A DNA stretch of 64,000 nucleotides, from NCBI RefSeq assembly GCF_001570585.1, contig NZ_BBXF01000009.1:124001-188000 (forward strand). The letters are read 5' to 3'. The notes under the pieces are model-generated. The model was not told where the DNA came from and searched no databases. It saw only the letters and a program-made list of their open reading frames with translations. This DNA is from Herbidospora daliensis. GTDB lineage: Bacteria; Actinomycetota; Actinomycetes; Streptosporangiales; Streptosporangiaceae. Positions within the stretch are counted from its first letter, which is position 1. Every line of letters starts with the position of its first letter. Positions 10,877 to 19,565 of the stretch are shown one piece after another. The translations under genes were made by a program, and so were the position numbers.

Positions 10877-11752
10877 TCAGGCCAGATTGACCGACAGGCC
10901 GATCGCGAAGAGCAGACCGAAGACGATCTGGAGGCGGCCGGTCTGCTGGAGGGTGGCGATGAGCGCGCGCCCTTCGAGGCCGTTCACGACCTCGCGGACC
11001 GGGCGGATGGCCAGCGGCAGCGCGAGCAGGCCCAGGGCCGCGAACGGGTGGGCGAAGGCCAGCGGGACCAGGCACGCGAACGGGACCAGCAGGCACGTCG
11101 CGTAGAGGAGCCTGGTGCGGCGTTCGCCCAGCACCACGGCGAGGGTGCGTTTCCCGGCGGGTTCGTCGGTGTGGATGTCGCGCAGGTTGTTCACCACGAG
11201 CAGCGCCATCGCCAGCAGCCCGACCGGCACGGCGACCCACACGGCGGTCCAGGTCCAGCCGGCCTGCACGTAGGCGGTGCCGATGACCGCCACCAGGCCG
11301 AAGAAGAAGAACACCGACAACTCGCCGAGCGCCCGGTAGCCGTAGGGGCGGGAGCCGCCCGTGTAGAACCAGGCCGCCAGGATCGACAGCGCCCCGAACG
11401 CCAGCATCCACCAGGCCGAGGTCGCCACGACGAGGGCCAGGCCGACCACGGCGGCGGCGGCGAAACAGGCCAGCGCGGCCGTCAGCACCGCCTTCGGGGT
11501 GGCCGCCTTCGAGCCGACGAGCCGCATCGGGCCGACGCGGCCGTCGTCGGTGCCCTTGACGCCGTCGCTGTAGTCGTTGGCGTAGTTGACGCCGACCTGG
11601 AGGACCAGCGCGACGAAGAGGGCGGCCAGGGCCGCCCACCAGACGAAGTGACCGGCGCCGATCGCGACGCCGGTGCCGGCCGCGACCGGGACGACCGCTG
11701 CGGGGAGAGTGCGGGGCCGCGCGCCGGCGACCCATTGAGCCGGGGTGGTCAC
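10877..11752 (-). CDS. menA: 1,4-dihydroxy-2-naphthoate polyprenyltransferase
   Basis: Membrane UbiA-family prenyltransferase that attaches the isoprenoid tail in menaquinone synthesis, the respiratory quinone of actinobacteria. 291 residues, largely hydrophobic with about 8-9 membrane segments. The first Asp-rich motif NYANDYSDG (near residue 75) and the second NNLRDIHTDEPAGKRT (near residue 190) are the Mg-prenyl diphosphate sites. Its start overlaps the end of the upstream GNAT gene by 4 bp, so the two are co-transcribed. Confidence 0.95.
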   Translation of the reverse strand: MTTPAQWVAGARPRTLPAAVVPVAAGTGVAIGAGHFVWWAALAALFVALVLQVGVNYANDYSDGVKGTDDGRVGPMRLVGSKAATPKAVLTAALACFAAAAVVGLALVVATSAWWMLAFGALSILAAWFYTGGSRPYGYRALGELSVFFFFGLVAVIGTAYVQAGWTWTAVWVAVPVGLLAMALLVVNNLRDIHTDEPAGKRTLAVVLGERRTRLLYATCLLVPFACLVPLAFAHPFAALGLLALPLAIRPVREVVNGLEGRALIATLQQTGRLQIVFGLLFAIGLSVNLA

Positions 11753-12366
11753 GCGCGTGAGATGTCCGTCGTCATGCGGACCATCCGGATCGGACGGCCC
11801 ATGTCGAGCACCCGTTCGGCCATGTCCTCGCCCCAGCCGGCCGACTCGAGGAAGCCGAGCATCGCGTAGTTCTCGGCGAACACCCAGGTCACCACCGAGC
11901 TGTAGCCGTCGTCGCGCAGGTGGTCGACGGTCGCGTTGAGCAGCCGGCTGCCGTGGCCGCGCCGGATGTGGTTGGGGTCGACCAGCAGCGTGAGCAGCTC
12001 GGCCGTGAACCCCGGATGCAGATCAGGGTCTTCCGCGGGCCCGTGGGAGGCGAGCCCGACGACCCGGTCGCTGGCCCGCTCGGCCGCCGTCGGCAGCGCC
12101 GCGAGAACTCCGCCGGGACCCAGCGCGTGCCACTCTTCGGTGTCGGGGACGACGCGTTCCACGGCGACGAGCACCCGGTGCCGGGGGGAGGGCGGCGACA
12201 GGATCGCCTCGTCCCACTGGCGCCGCCACATCTTCTCGGCGGCCTGACCGGTCATCTGCTCCAGCGGGCCGGGGGGCAGGAAATCGCGGTAACCGTGCTT
12301 CCACGCCCTGATCTGGGTGCTCGTCACCGCGTCGACATCTTCGAGACGGGCAGGTCTGACACCCAT
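11749..12366 (-). CDS. GNAT family N-acetyltransferase
   Basis: 205 residues. The N-terminal GVRPARLEDVDAVTSTQIRAWKHGYRDFLP is typical of GNAT proteins, and the acetyl-CoA loop is seen in LTLLVDPNHIRRGHGSRLLNATVDHLR (RRGHGS). Substrate cannot be told from sequence. ATG start after a purine-rich AAAGGAGCC. Overlaps menA by 4 bp. Confidence 0.88.
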   Translation of the reverse strand: MGVRPARLEDVDAVTSTQIRAWKHGYRDFLPPGPLEQMTGQAAEKMWRRQWDEAILSPPSPRHRVLVAVERVVPDTEEWHALGPGGVLAALPTAAERASDRVVGLASHGPAEDPDLHPGFTAELLTLLVDPNHIRRGHGSRLLNATVDHLRDDGYSSVVTWVFAENYAMLGFLESAGWGEDMAERVLDMGRPIRMVRMTTDISRA

Positions 12367-12404
12367 TTGGCCGGCTCCTTTCTGTGCCTATGACACCGTA
12401 CTGG

Positions 12405-12941
12405 TCAGGCGGACATCCCCGGACCTTCAGCCTGACGTCGTGCCCTATATGTCCGGGTTTTCGTGCGATTTCCACACACGCGCATCGAGCACCAGGCGCG
12501 TGACCGGTTCTTCGACGCGTCGATGAAGGCCGCCTGGCAGGTGCTCTCGACGCACACCTTAAGGCGTGGCCAGGTCCCGTCGGCGTGCGCCGCAGCGATC
12601 ATGGCCGCGAGTTCCGCCAGGCCGCGGTGGGCCGCGCCGTCGGCCGGCACGAGCCGGGGCGTGCCGCCGTCGAGGGCGACGCGCAGCGACAGCGCTACCA
12701 GCGCCGCCTCCAGAGGTTCGGGGGTCGTGTACGCCACCGCGTCGTGGTTGTGCCGCAGCCCCGCCCTCAGACCCTCTCGCAGGTTCCTGGCGAGCGCGAG
12801 ATCGTCGGCGGGCTGGAGGCCGTGGCTCTCCAGCCACGCGCGCAGCGCCCGCGGGGAGGTCAGGTCGTCGGTATCGGTCTCGACGTCGTAGGTGTTGACG
12901 AAGTCGCGCAGCAGTTCGGCCGGGCCGGACACGGTGATCAC
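12405..12941 (-). CDS. CGNR zinc finger / ABATE domain regulator
   Basis: 178 residues. The N-terminal two thirds is the ABATE-type ligand-sensing region (LLRDFVNTYDVETDTDDLTSPRALRAWL at the start); the C-terminal zinc finger shows CVESTC then WCSMRVCGNRTKTRTYRAR, with the four Cys and the CGNR signature. These proteins are presumed transcriptional regulators of stress or drug response; the target is unknown, the nearest divergent gene being the small ORF at 13026. Confidence 0.9.
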   Translation of the reverse strand: MITVSGPAELLRDFVNTYDVETDTDDLTSPRALRAWLESHGLQPADDLALARNLREGLRAGLRHNHDAVAYTTPEPLEAALVALSLRVALDGGTPRLVPADGAAHRGLAELAAMIAAAHADGTWPRLKVCVESTCQAAFIDASKNRSRAWCSMRVCGNRTKTRTYRARRQAEGPGMSA

Positions 12942-13025
12942 CCCTTCCGGGGAACTCTAGCCGGGAATAAGAAGACACCCCCGTAACGCTTTAGCTGGTG
13001 TCACGAATTCCTGAAGGAGAAAGCC

Positions 13026-13121
13026 ATGCATGTCAGCTACCTCGCCTACCTGGCCTTCCAGCAGAAGAAGCGGCGGGAGCGTCAGGCGCGAGTTCCCCGT
13101 AAGCCCTCGCGAGCCGAATGA
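13026..13121 (+). CDS. Candidate 31-residue basic small protein
   Basis: ATG preceded by CTGAAGGAGAAAGCC (ribosome-binding AAGGAGA at 6-nt spacing) and, further up, a -10-like TTAGCT near 12990. Product begins MHVSYLAYLAFQQKKRRE and is strongly basic after residue 13. It overlaps the 3' end of the MocR gene on the other strand, and no family was recognised. Support is the expression signals only. Confidence 0.4.
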   Translation: MHVSYLAYLAFQQKKRRERQARVPRKPSRAE

Positions 13122-14472
13122 CCCCCTCGGCCAGCTCCGCACGATGGGAGGCGGCCGTGTGGGTGAGCCGCAACCACGGCCCCGGCGGCTCGGCCGCGTG
13201 GTAGATCCGCCCGGGGCTGACCAGCACGCCCGCCCGCTGGGCGCGTTCGACCAGCGCCGCCTCGTCGAGGGCGGGCGGGAGCCGTACCCACACGTGCAGC
13301 CCTCCCTTCGGCGCGAGCTCCACCCGCGCCCCGGGCAGATGCCGCGTCAGGCTCGCCAGCAGGATGCCCCGGCGCTCGTCGATCTCCGCCGCGACGGCGG
13401 CCCGGTGCCGCCGCCAGGCCGGGGCCGACACGAACTCCAGCGCCGTCTCCTGGAGCGGCCGGGCGACGAAGAACGACTCGACGATCTGCGCGGCGCGCAG
13501 CCGCGCGGCGGCCGGCCCCCGCGCGACCAGCCCGGCGACCCGGACGCTGGGCGCGGTGATCTTGCTGAGCGACAACACGTGCACGACCGTGCCGTGGGTG
13601 TCGAGCGCCACCAGCGGAGGCGGCGGGGGAGTGGTGGTCAGGTAGCGGGCGAAGTCGTCCTCGACGACGAACGCGCCCGCCGCCCGCGCGACGGCGAGCA
13701 CCTGCCGCCGCCGCTCCAGTGACAACGTCGCCCCCGTCGGGTTCTGCAGCGTCGGCTGGCAGTAGAAGACCCTCGCCCCGGTGCGCGCGAACGCCTCGGC
13801 GAGCTGGTCGGGCCGCACCCCGCCCTCGTCGGCCGGCACCGGCACGACCCGCAGCCCCGCCGCCCGCGCGGTCGCCAGCGCCCCCGGATAGGTCGGCGTC
13901 TCCACCAGCACCGGATCGCCCGGCGCGGCCAGCCCGCGGAAGGCGTGGGTCAGCGCGGCCTGCCCGCCGCTGACGACGAGCACGTCGTTCTGCGTCGTCT
14001 CGGTCTCACCGGCGAACCAGGTGCGCAACTCGGGCACCCCCGCGCGCGGCGGCATCGACCAGGCGTCGGGCCGCTTCACCGCCCTGATGGCGGCGGCGCC
14101 GAGCTCCTTGGTCGGCCGCAGCACCGGGTTGAGGTATCCGCCGGTGAGCGGGATCACCCCCTCCTCGGGCTGCTGCAGGATCGACGTCAGCGGCGCCTCG
14201 TCGACGACCCGCTCGCCCAGCGCGACGGTCTGCCACGACGGATCGGTCTCCCGTGGACGCGGCGGCGAGGCCACGAACGCCCCGGCGCCCGGCCGGGTGG
14301 TGACCACCCCTTCGGCGACCAGCCGCGCGACCGCCTTGGAGACGGTGACGGGCGAGACCCCGTGGGCCTGGACGATCTCCCGGCTGGAGGGAAGCCGGTC
14401 ACCCGGCCGCAGCGTGGCGGCCTGGGCTTTGAGGCTGTCGACGAGACGAGCGATACTGCTATCGTCGTTCAT
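13033..14472 (-). CDS. MocR/PdxR-type GntR regulator with aminotransferase domain
   Basis: 479 residues: an N-terminal GntR winged helix (about 1-75, LRPGDRLPSSREIVQAHGVSPVTVSKAVARL) joined to a fold-type I PLP aminotransferase domain. The PLP lysine is in HVLSLSKITAPSVRVAGL near residue 300 and YCQPTLQNPTGATLS is the family's NPTG region. These proteins sense PLP or an amino-metabolite and usually control a divergent gene, here the EamA transporter. The ATG (14472) shares two bases with the transporter ATG; a -10-like TACTCT 8 nt upstream suggests a leaderless transcript. Confidence 0.93.
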   Translation of the reverse strand: MNDDSSIARLVDSLKAQAATLRPGDRLPSSREIVQAHGVSPVTVSKAVARLVAEGVVTTRPGAGAFVASPPRPRETDPSWQTVALGERVVDEAPLTSILQQPEEGVIPLTGGYLNPVLRPTKELGAAAIRAVKRPDAWSMPPRAGVPELRTWFAGETETTQNDVLVVSGGQAALTHAFRGLAAPGDPVLVETPTYPGALATARAAGLRVVPVPADEGGVRPDQLAEAFARTGARVFYCQPTLQNPTGATLSLERRRQVLAVARAAGAFVVEDDFARYLTTTPPPPPLVALDTHGTVVHVLSLSKITAPSVRVAGLVARGPAAARLRAAQIVESFFVARPLQETALEFVSAPAWRRHRAAVAAEIDERRGILLASLTRHLPGARVELAPKGGLHVWVRLPPALDEAALVERAQRAGVLVSPGRIYHAAEPPGPWLRLTHTAASHRAELAEGVIRLARAYGELAPDAPAASSAGRPGRRGS

Positions 14473-14545
14473 GAGAACCAAGAGTAGCGCTATCGCTCCG
14501 ACTAAGGTAGCCAGTAGCAGATCCACTGAGCGGCTTGATAGCGCT
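14451..14545. promoter_or_regulatory. Divergent MocR/EamA control region
   Basis: Three related sites surround the overlapping starts: palindrome CGATA-CTGC-TATCG (14451-14464), palindrome AGCG-CTAT-CGCT (14486-14497) and GATAGCGCT (14537-14545). The first contains the transporter's -10-like TATCGT (14460-14465). They are candidate operators of the MocR protein; two of them lie inside coding sequence because both genes appear leaderless. Confidence 0.5.
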
Positions 14546-15412
14546 GGTCTCGGCACCGCCCTCGCCGCCGTCGGCGTGCTCGCCTTCTCCGGCTCGATGC
14601 CCGCCACCGTGTACGCCATGCGCGGCCTCGACCCCTTCCTGGTCGCCATCGGCCGCGCCGTGCTCGCCCTGGTGGTGGCCCTGGGCTTCCTCCTGATCGC
14701 GCGGGCCCCGCTGCTGCCGCCCCGCCGCGACCTCGGGTCCTACGCCGTCATCGCCCTCGGCGTCGTCTTCGGCTTCCCCGTCTTCAGCGGCCTGGCCCTC
14801 TACGGGGGCGCGTCCACCTCCCACTCGGCCGTGGTCATCGGCCTGCTCCCGGCCGCCACCGCCGTCGTCGCGGTGCTGCGCGCCGGGGAACGCCCCCGGG
14901 CGGCCTTCTGGCTCGCCAGCGCCCTGGGGGCGTCGTCGATCACCGTCTTCACGCTGTCGCGCGGCGGCGGCCATTTCACCACGGCCGACCTGCTGCTCGT
15001 GCTGGCCCTCGGCTCGGCCGCCGTCGGCTACACCGAGGGGGCCCGGCTGACCCGGACCACCCCCGGCTGGCGGGTCATCTCCTACGCGCTCGTCGTGGCC
15101 GCCCCGCTGACGGTCCCGCTGACCGGCTGGCTCGCCCTCACGACGCAGCCGGTCTTCACGGGCGAGTCGGTCTCCGGCCTCCTCTACACCGGCCTCGTCT
15201 CCATGTACCTCGGCTTCATCCCCTGGTACGCCGGCCTCGCCCGGGGCGGGATCGCCCGAGCGGGCCAGACCCAGCTCGCTCAGCCGCTGCTGACGCTGGC
15301 CTGGGCGGTCCTGCTGCTGGGCGAACCCTTCGACCCCTGGACGATCGTGGCGGCCATGGCCGTGCTGGTCTGCGTGGCCGCCACCCAGCGCACCCGCGCT
15401 ATTCGAGCGTGA
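14471..15412 (+). CDS. EamA/DMT family transporter
   Basis: 313-residue membrane protein with about ten hydrophobic segments in the two-repeat EamA layout (second repeat from about residue 160; AQPLLTLAWAVLLLGEPF near the C-terminus is typical). Probable exporter of amino acids or related metabolites, consistent with control by the divergent MocR protein. ATG at 14471 chosen: the only in-frame start before the first membrane segment, with TATCGT 5 nt upstream. It ends 14 bp inside the convergent GH43 gene. Confidence 0.88.
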   Translation: MRTKSSAIAPTKVASSRSTERLDSAGLGTALAAVGVLAFSGSMPATVYAMRGLDPFLVAIGRAVLALVVALGFLLIARAPLLPPRRDLGSYAVIALGVVFGFPVFSGLALYGGASTSHSAVVIGLLPAATAVVAVLRAGERPRAAFWLASALGASSITVFTLSRGGGHFTTADLLLVLALGSAAVGYTEGARLTRTTPGWRVISYALVVAAPLTVPLTGWLALTTQPVFTGESVSGLLYTGLVSMYLGFIPWYAGLARGGIARAGQTQLAQPLLTLAWAVLLLGEPFDPWTIVAAMAVLVCVAATQRTRAIRA

Positions 15413-16811
15413 ACGTGGCGCTGCTCTGGAAGGCCGACGTGCCGTCGTTCTGCTCGACCCAGACCAGGCCCGACCGGTGGCGCAGGTAGTAGCCGGGGAA
15501 GTTGACCGACTCGTAGGAGACCCCGCCGCCGGTCAGCCCGGTGCGCCGGTAGAACGACGCGTCGGAGCGGAACAGCGAGGAGTTGTCGTTGCGCTCCACC
15601 CAGGCCTCGTGGTTGCGGTGCCGCAGGAAGTAACCGGGGAAGTTGGTCGACTCCAGCGACACCGTGCCCGACCCGGTCAGCCCGGTGACCTGCCGGAACT
15701 GGCTGTCGGCCAGCGGCGTCACGTTGGTCTCCAGCCTGACCCGGTACTCCCAGTGGCGAACCGCGTAGTTGCCCGACATGAGCCGCACCGGGGTGGCGCC
15801 GTCCGGTACGGGAATGCCGAAGTCGGGCGTGCCGTCGGCCCGCCAGTAGATCTTCTGCACCCGCGTCCGCCGGTTCGGGTCGTTCAGCGGATCGCCGGAG
15901 ATGTTCTGGTACGACCGGTCGTGGTAGACGAGCAGGTCGCTCTGGCCGTCCTCCGAGACGGTGAAGGAGTTGTGGCCGGGGCCGTACTGGCTGGTCTGCG
16001 AGCTCGACACGAAGACCGGGTTGGCGCTCTTCGTCCACGACGCGGCGTTGAGGGGGTCGGCCGACGCCGAGGCGGTCAGCAGGCCGAGACAGTAGTTCGC
16101 GTCGGTGGCGCTGGCCGAATAGGTCATGAACAACCGCCCGTTGCGCTGGATCACCGACGGCCCCTCGGCCACCCGGTAGCCCCGGGTCTCCCACGACAGG
16201 GTCGGGATCGTCAGCCGGGTGGTGTTCCCGGTGATCTGCCACGGGTTGCTGCCCATGCGGGCGATGTACAGGTTGGAGTTGGTCGAGATGCCCGGCTCCG
16301 CCTGCGCCCAGATCAGGTAGCGGATGTTGTTGTGGACGAAGGTCGAGGCGTCGAGCGAGAAGGTGTCCCACGGAGTGTAGATGCGGCCGCGTTCGGTCCA
16401 CGAGCCGGTCAGCGGGTTGGCCGCGGTGCTCTCCAGGACGTACATGCGGATGCGCCAGACGTCGTCGGTGCGGCCGGCGGCGAAGTAGACGTACCAGCGG
16501 CCGTTGATGAAGTGGATCTCGGGCGCCCAGATGTGCGCGCCCATCTCACCCGAGCTGTGCTTGCGCCAGATGACCGTCTCCGGCGCGCTCGCCAGCCCCT
16601 GGATGGTGGTCGCGCGGCGCAGCACGATGCGGTCGTACTCGGGCGCCGTCGCGGTGAAGTAGTAGTAGCCGTCGGTGTGCTTGAAGATGTGCGGGTCGGC
16701 GCGCTGCGCCGCGATCGGGTTGGAGTACTGCACGGCCGGGCTGGCCTGCGCCGGCAACGGCATCAGGAGCAGCAGCGTCGCCACGGCGACGACCAGGCGT
16801 AACAGGCGCAT
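15399..16811 (-). CDS. Secreted GH43 glycosidase with C-terminal AbfB (CBM42) domain
   Basis: 470 residues, probable alpha-L-arabinofuranosidase or related arabinan/arabinoxylan enzyme. Signal peptide MRLLRLVVAVATLLLLMPLP then AQAS. The five-bladed GH43 core shows the base Asp in AQRADPHIF, the pKa-modulating Asp in FSLDASTF and the acid Glu in VAEGPSVIQ. About residues 335-470 are an AbfB beta-trefoil with repeated NFPGYFLRH / NFPGYYLRH motifs, which binds arabinose side chains. Start set at the signal peptide Met. It follows a second GH43-AbfB gene by 11 bp, forming an operon. Confidence 0.92.
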   Translation of the reverse strand: MRLLRLVVAVATLLLLMPLPAQASPAVQYSNPIAAQRADPHIFKHTDGYYYFTATAPEYDRIVLRRATTIQGLASAPETVIWRKHSSGEMGAHIWAPEIHFINGRWYVYFAAGRTDDVWRIRMYVLESTAANPLTGSWTERGRIYTPWDTFSLDASTFVHNNIRYLIWAQAEPGISTNSNLYIARMGSNPWQITGNTTRLTIPTLSWETRGYRVAEGPSVIQRNGRLFMTYSASATDANYCLGLLTASASADPLNAASWTKSANPVFVSSSQTSQYGPGHNSFTVSEDGQSDLLVYHDRSYQNISGDPLNDPNRRTRVQKIYWRADGTPDFGIPVPDGATPVRLMSGNYAVRHWEYRVRLETNVTPLADSQFRQVTGLTGSGTVSLESTNFPGYFLRHRNHEAWVERNDNSSLFRSDASFYRRTGLTGGGVSYESVNFPGYYLRHRSGLVWVEQNDGTSAFQSSATFTLE

Positions 16812-16822
16812 GACGGGTCCTC

Positions 16823-18082
16823 TCAGGCCAGCGGGCTGGTCACGGTGAACGCCGTGCCGGTCGAATCGAGCCGCAGGCTGCCGTTCAGGAACTTCCCAGG
16901 CAGGTTGTACGACTCCAGCAGCGCCCCCCGCGCGCAGAAGGTGGCGTCGCCGCGGAAGATCGCCGAGCCGTCGTTCCGCTGCAGGACCAGCTGCATGTTG
17001 TAGTGGCGCAGGTAGTAGCCCGGGAAGTTGATCGCCTGGAACGAGTAGCACCCGGAATGCGCCAGCCCGGATCCGACCGTGAACGTGGAGTCCTGCCGCG
17101 CCAGCAGCGCACTGCTGGAGGAGACGTTCTCCAGATAGGCGACGTAGTCGCGGTGCCGCACGTAGAGCGACCCCGCCCGCAGCGACCGGTTGCCGGTCGG
17201 CAGCGCGGTCGTGTCACCGGAGTCCTCCCGCAGCACGGTGAAGTGCCGGGCCGTCCCGGAGAGCCCGGACAGTTCGGTCCGGGACGAGAAACTCGACAGG
17301 TTGGAGCTGTCGGCGTAGTAGTAACGCCCGCCCGAATAGTTGTCGAAGTAGAGCCGCCACCGGTTGTCCGGCAACCGCACCAGCGCGGGCCCTTCGAGCC
17401 CCGACCCCCACCCGGCCCAGTTGCCTGTGCCGACGAACGTCCAAGGCCCGTTGAGACTGGTGGACGTGGCATGCTCGATGTACTTGGTCGTCTCGTTCTT
17501 CAGGAAATTGTGATAAACACCGTCGACCTTGACGATGAAACTGTCGATGTAATTGGCCGGAATTCCGAGCGCCGTCGCCGACGACCACGATGACAACGCC
17601 GAATTGGTGGCCGTGATGCGATAGGGCCGGAACTGGCCCGCCGTCCCGGTCGTCGACGCCGAGAAGACGACATGCACACTCCCGTCGGAGTCGCGGAACC
17701 ACTCGGGCGCCCAGGTGCTGCCCGTCGACCCGTTCAGGCCCACGACGACGTTGCGCTGGAACGTCCAGGTCACGGCGTCGGCACTGCGCGCGAACCCGAT
17801 CGTGTTGCCCGTCCAGCCGGTCGTGTAGACGAGGTGGTAGTAGCCGTCGGTGTGCTTGATGACGCTCGGGTCGCGGATCAGGCCTGACGGGGGTGTGTAG
17901 GCGTTGGCCCTGATCAGGTTGTAGTTGGCGGCGTTGTTGGAGTCGTAGACGTACATGTTCGACTCACTGGCGTTGGTGAAGGCCGTCATCAGGTAGTGCG
18001 GGGCGGGGCCGGCGGCGTTGGCCGGGGTGGGCTGGAGGACGACGGCGATGAGGAGGAGGGGGAGCAGCACTCTTCTGAGCAT
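16823..18082 (-). CDS. Secreted GH43-like glycosidase with C-terminal AbfB domain
   Basis: 419 residues. Signal peptide MLRRVLLPLLLIAVVLQPTP then ANA. Core motifs IRDPSVIKHTDGYYHLVY, TWAPEWFRD, YIDSFIVKVDG and LEGPALVRL supply the Asp, Asp and Glu expected of GH43-type propellers. The C-terminal 130 residues are an AbfB domain with NFPGYYLRH. First gene of the two-gene arabinosidase operon; a palindromic LacI-type operator lies 13 bp upstream of the start. Specificity between arabinan and arabinoxylan cannot be told. Confidence 0.88.
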   Translation of the reverse strand: MLRRVLLPLLLIAVVLQPTPANAAGPAPHYLMTAFTNASESNMYVYDSNNAANYNLIRANAYTPPSGLIRDPSVIKHTDGYYHLVYTTGWTGNTIGFARSADAVTWTFQRNVVVGLNGSTGSTWAPEWFRDSDGSVHVVFSASTTGTAGQFRPYRITATNSALSSWSSATALGIPANYIDSFIVKVDGVYHNFLKNETTKYIEHATSTSLNGPWTFVGTGNWAGWGSGLEGPALVRLPDNRWRLYFDNYSGGRYYYADSSNLSSFSSRTELSGLSGTARHFTVLREDSGDTTALPTGNRSLRAGSLYVRHRDYVAYLENVSSSSALLARQDSTFTVGSGLAHSGCYSFQAINFPGYYLRHYNMQLVLQRNDGSAIFRGDATFCARGALLESYNLPGKFLNGSLRLDSTGTAFTVTSPLA

Positions 18083-18094
18083 GTGGGGTCCATC

Positions 18095-18108
18095 TGTTAT
18101 CGCTAACA
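18095..18108. promoter_or_regulatory. LacI-family-type operator before the arabinosidase operon
   Basis: TGTTATCGCTAACA has matching TGTTA/TAACA arms around the TCGC centre and resembles the TGTTAGCGCTAACA-class operators of streptomycete LacI-type sugar regulators. No LacI gene lies next to it, so the regulator is elsewhere. A further half-site (GGCTAAC) follows at about 18121. Confidence 0.55.
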
Positions 18109-18121
18109 TTCGGATCTCATG

Positions 18122-18745
18122 GCTAACCCGGAGGGGCGGGCCTGTCAACGGGGACCTTGTGTATTTGCAGGTGGCGGGTGGGGTGGGCTTGAAACTTTCG
18201 CTGCGTGGTGTTGTCTGGGTGACATGTGCTGGATTTGAGGGGCGGTTTTCTCTTTGTGTGGCGGAATTGTTTCGTGCTGGGGTTTGGATCATTGGCGTTG
18301 TCGATAGTCGGAATATCGGTGGTGGCGATGCTTGGAGAGCGCGAACGGGGTGGGCGGCATTGTCGGCCCTGTGGCAGTTGTCAGGGGGGCACGCGCCCGC
18401 CGGGATGGGCGGTGCGGTTGCGATTCGCCCAATGGGGCTGTGCGGTCAGTGGCCCGCTGGATAGCTGGAAGGAACCCCCTGGCCCACCGCCCGGAACGGG
18501 CCTGCGCTTTCGATGAGTTCGGACTTCGGGCATCGGCCCCATCGCCGGAGCAAGCTGAGCCGAGCGGGGGCCGTTCGGGCCGGTGGTCGGCCACTTACCG
18601 GCGCACCCAGGGGATCACCTATTTCCGCGGCTGCTCCTCCGCTGGCGATGACCTGCTCGGGGTGTCAACTGGCGATGCTGAGGCACGATCACACCTGGGT
18701 CGCGCTCCGGTCGATCCCTGCGGCCAGCCCGGACGGCGTCTCCTT
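18122..18745. other. Gene-poor stretch, no gene seen
   Basis: Lower GC than the surroundings in its first 250 bases. Short open frames exist on both strands but have no start signals, no recognisable domain and no consistent codon use. Probably degenerate sequence next to the transposase remnant. Confidence 0.5.
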
Positions 18746-19052
18746 CTACGTGGTCCCGGATAAGGGGTCCTGGATAATTCGTCCGCGCACAAGAACTGGC
18801 GCATCCGCACCGGGGCCAGGCGCAACAAGGTCAAGTTGCTTCACCCCGACCCACGCCTCCGGGGCCAAGCCCATCGAGGCACACTTCGGGCCGCTACGCC
18901 AGTTCACCATCGCCGGCTCCGACCACAGCGTCCAGAGCCGGGCGCCGCACGCCTACCTGCGCCGGCGCAACGCCAACGCCCGCCACCCCGATGTCTTGGC
19001 CGCCCCACGCCGCGAACGCGCCCGCGTCCGCAGCGAGAAACGCATGCGATGA
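18746..19052 (+). pseudogene. IS630-type transposase remnant (frameshifted)
   Basis: One frame reads VLDNSSAHKNWRIRTGARRN from 18767, the region around the second catalytic Asp of IS630-like DDE transposases; after a frameshift between about 18832 and 18842 the next frame reads FTPTHASGAKPIEAHFGP and then the family's usual C-terminal DHSVQSRAPHAYLRRRNANA to the stop at 19052. The N-terminal HTH and first catalytic Asp are missing. GGTCCCGGATAA (18752-18763) and GGTCCTGGATAA (18766-18777) are a 14-bp duplication at the broken 5' edge. No inverted repeats found. Confidence 0.8.
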
Positions 19053-19150
19053 GGCAGCCGGCCACTGTCACCTGACCGCACGACTCCGGCCGACCTCTCC
19101 GGTCACGACACTGGCGGTGATGCCGTTGACCCTGCTCCGGCCCCAGGCCG

Positions 19151-19519
19151 TCAGGCGCGGTCGTGGAGGGTGACCTGGTAGCCGTCGGGGTCGGCGAAGG
19201 TGAACGTTCGGCCGAAGGGGCCGTCGATCGGCGCGGAGACGATGGTGTGACCGTCGGCGGCCAGAGCGTCGTGAATGGCCTGGACGTCGGTGGCGTGGAG
19301 CCAGATGGCGGCACCGATGCCGGGCTGGGCCACGGAGGCGAGATCGGTACCGGGAACGACGTCGCGGAGGGCGAACGCGATCGGCCTGGTCTCGAAGACG
19401 ACGGCGTGCGGAGGCCCGGCCGGTGAGCGGACGAGGCCGAGGTATCGCTCGTAGAACGCCTGCGAGGCGCTGAGGTCGCGTGCTTGGAGCGAGATGAAAT
19501 CGGGTCCGGTGACGGGCAT
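19151..19519 (-). CDS. VOC/glyoxalase-family protein
   Basis: 122 residues, the normal length of a single-domain VOC protein, starting MPVTGPDFISLQARDLSASQ and ending FADPDGYQVTLHDRA, the usual C-terminal metal-site strand. Such proteins are dioxygenases, glyoxalases or drug-binding resistance proteins; no specific substrate can be assigned. Divergent from the MarR gene, with two MarR-type palindromes between them, so it is the likely regulated target. Confidence 0.88.
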   Translation of the reverse strand: MPVTGPDFISLQARDLSASQAFYERYLGLVRSPAGPPHAVVFETRPIAFALRDVVPGTDLASVAQPGIGAAIWLHATDVQAIHDALAADGHTIVSAPIDGPFGRTFTFADPDGYQVTLHDRA

Positions 19520-19535
19520 GACGATGCTCCTCCAT

Positions 19536-19557
19536 GTGTGTCAGTTTTCTGACACAC
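19536..19557. promoter_or_regulatory. MarR operator 1
   Basis: Perfect palindrome TGTGTCAGTTTTCTGACACA (19537-19556), extended by one pair on each side. It lies 17 bp upstream of the glyoxalase start, in its promoter. Confidence 0.7.
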
Positions 19558-19565
19558 GCCAATCT

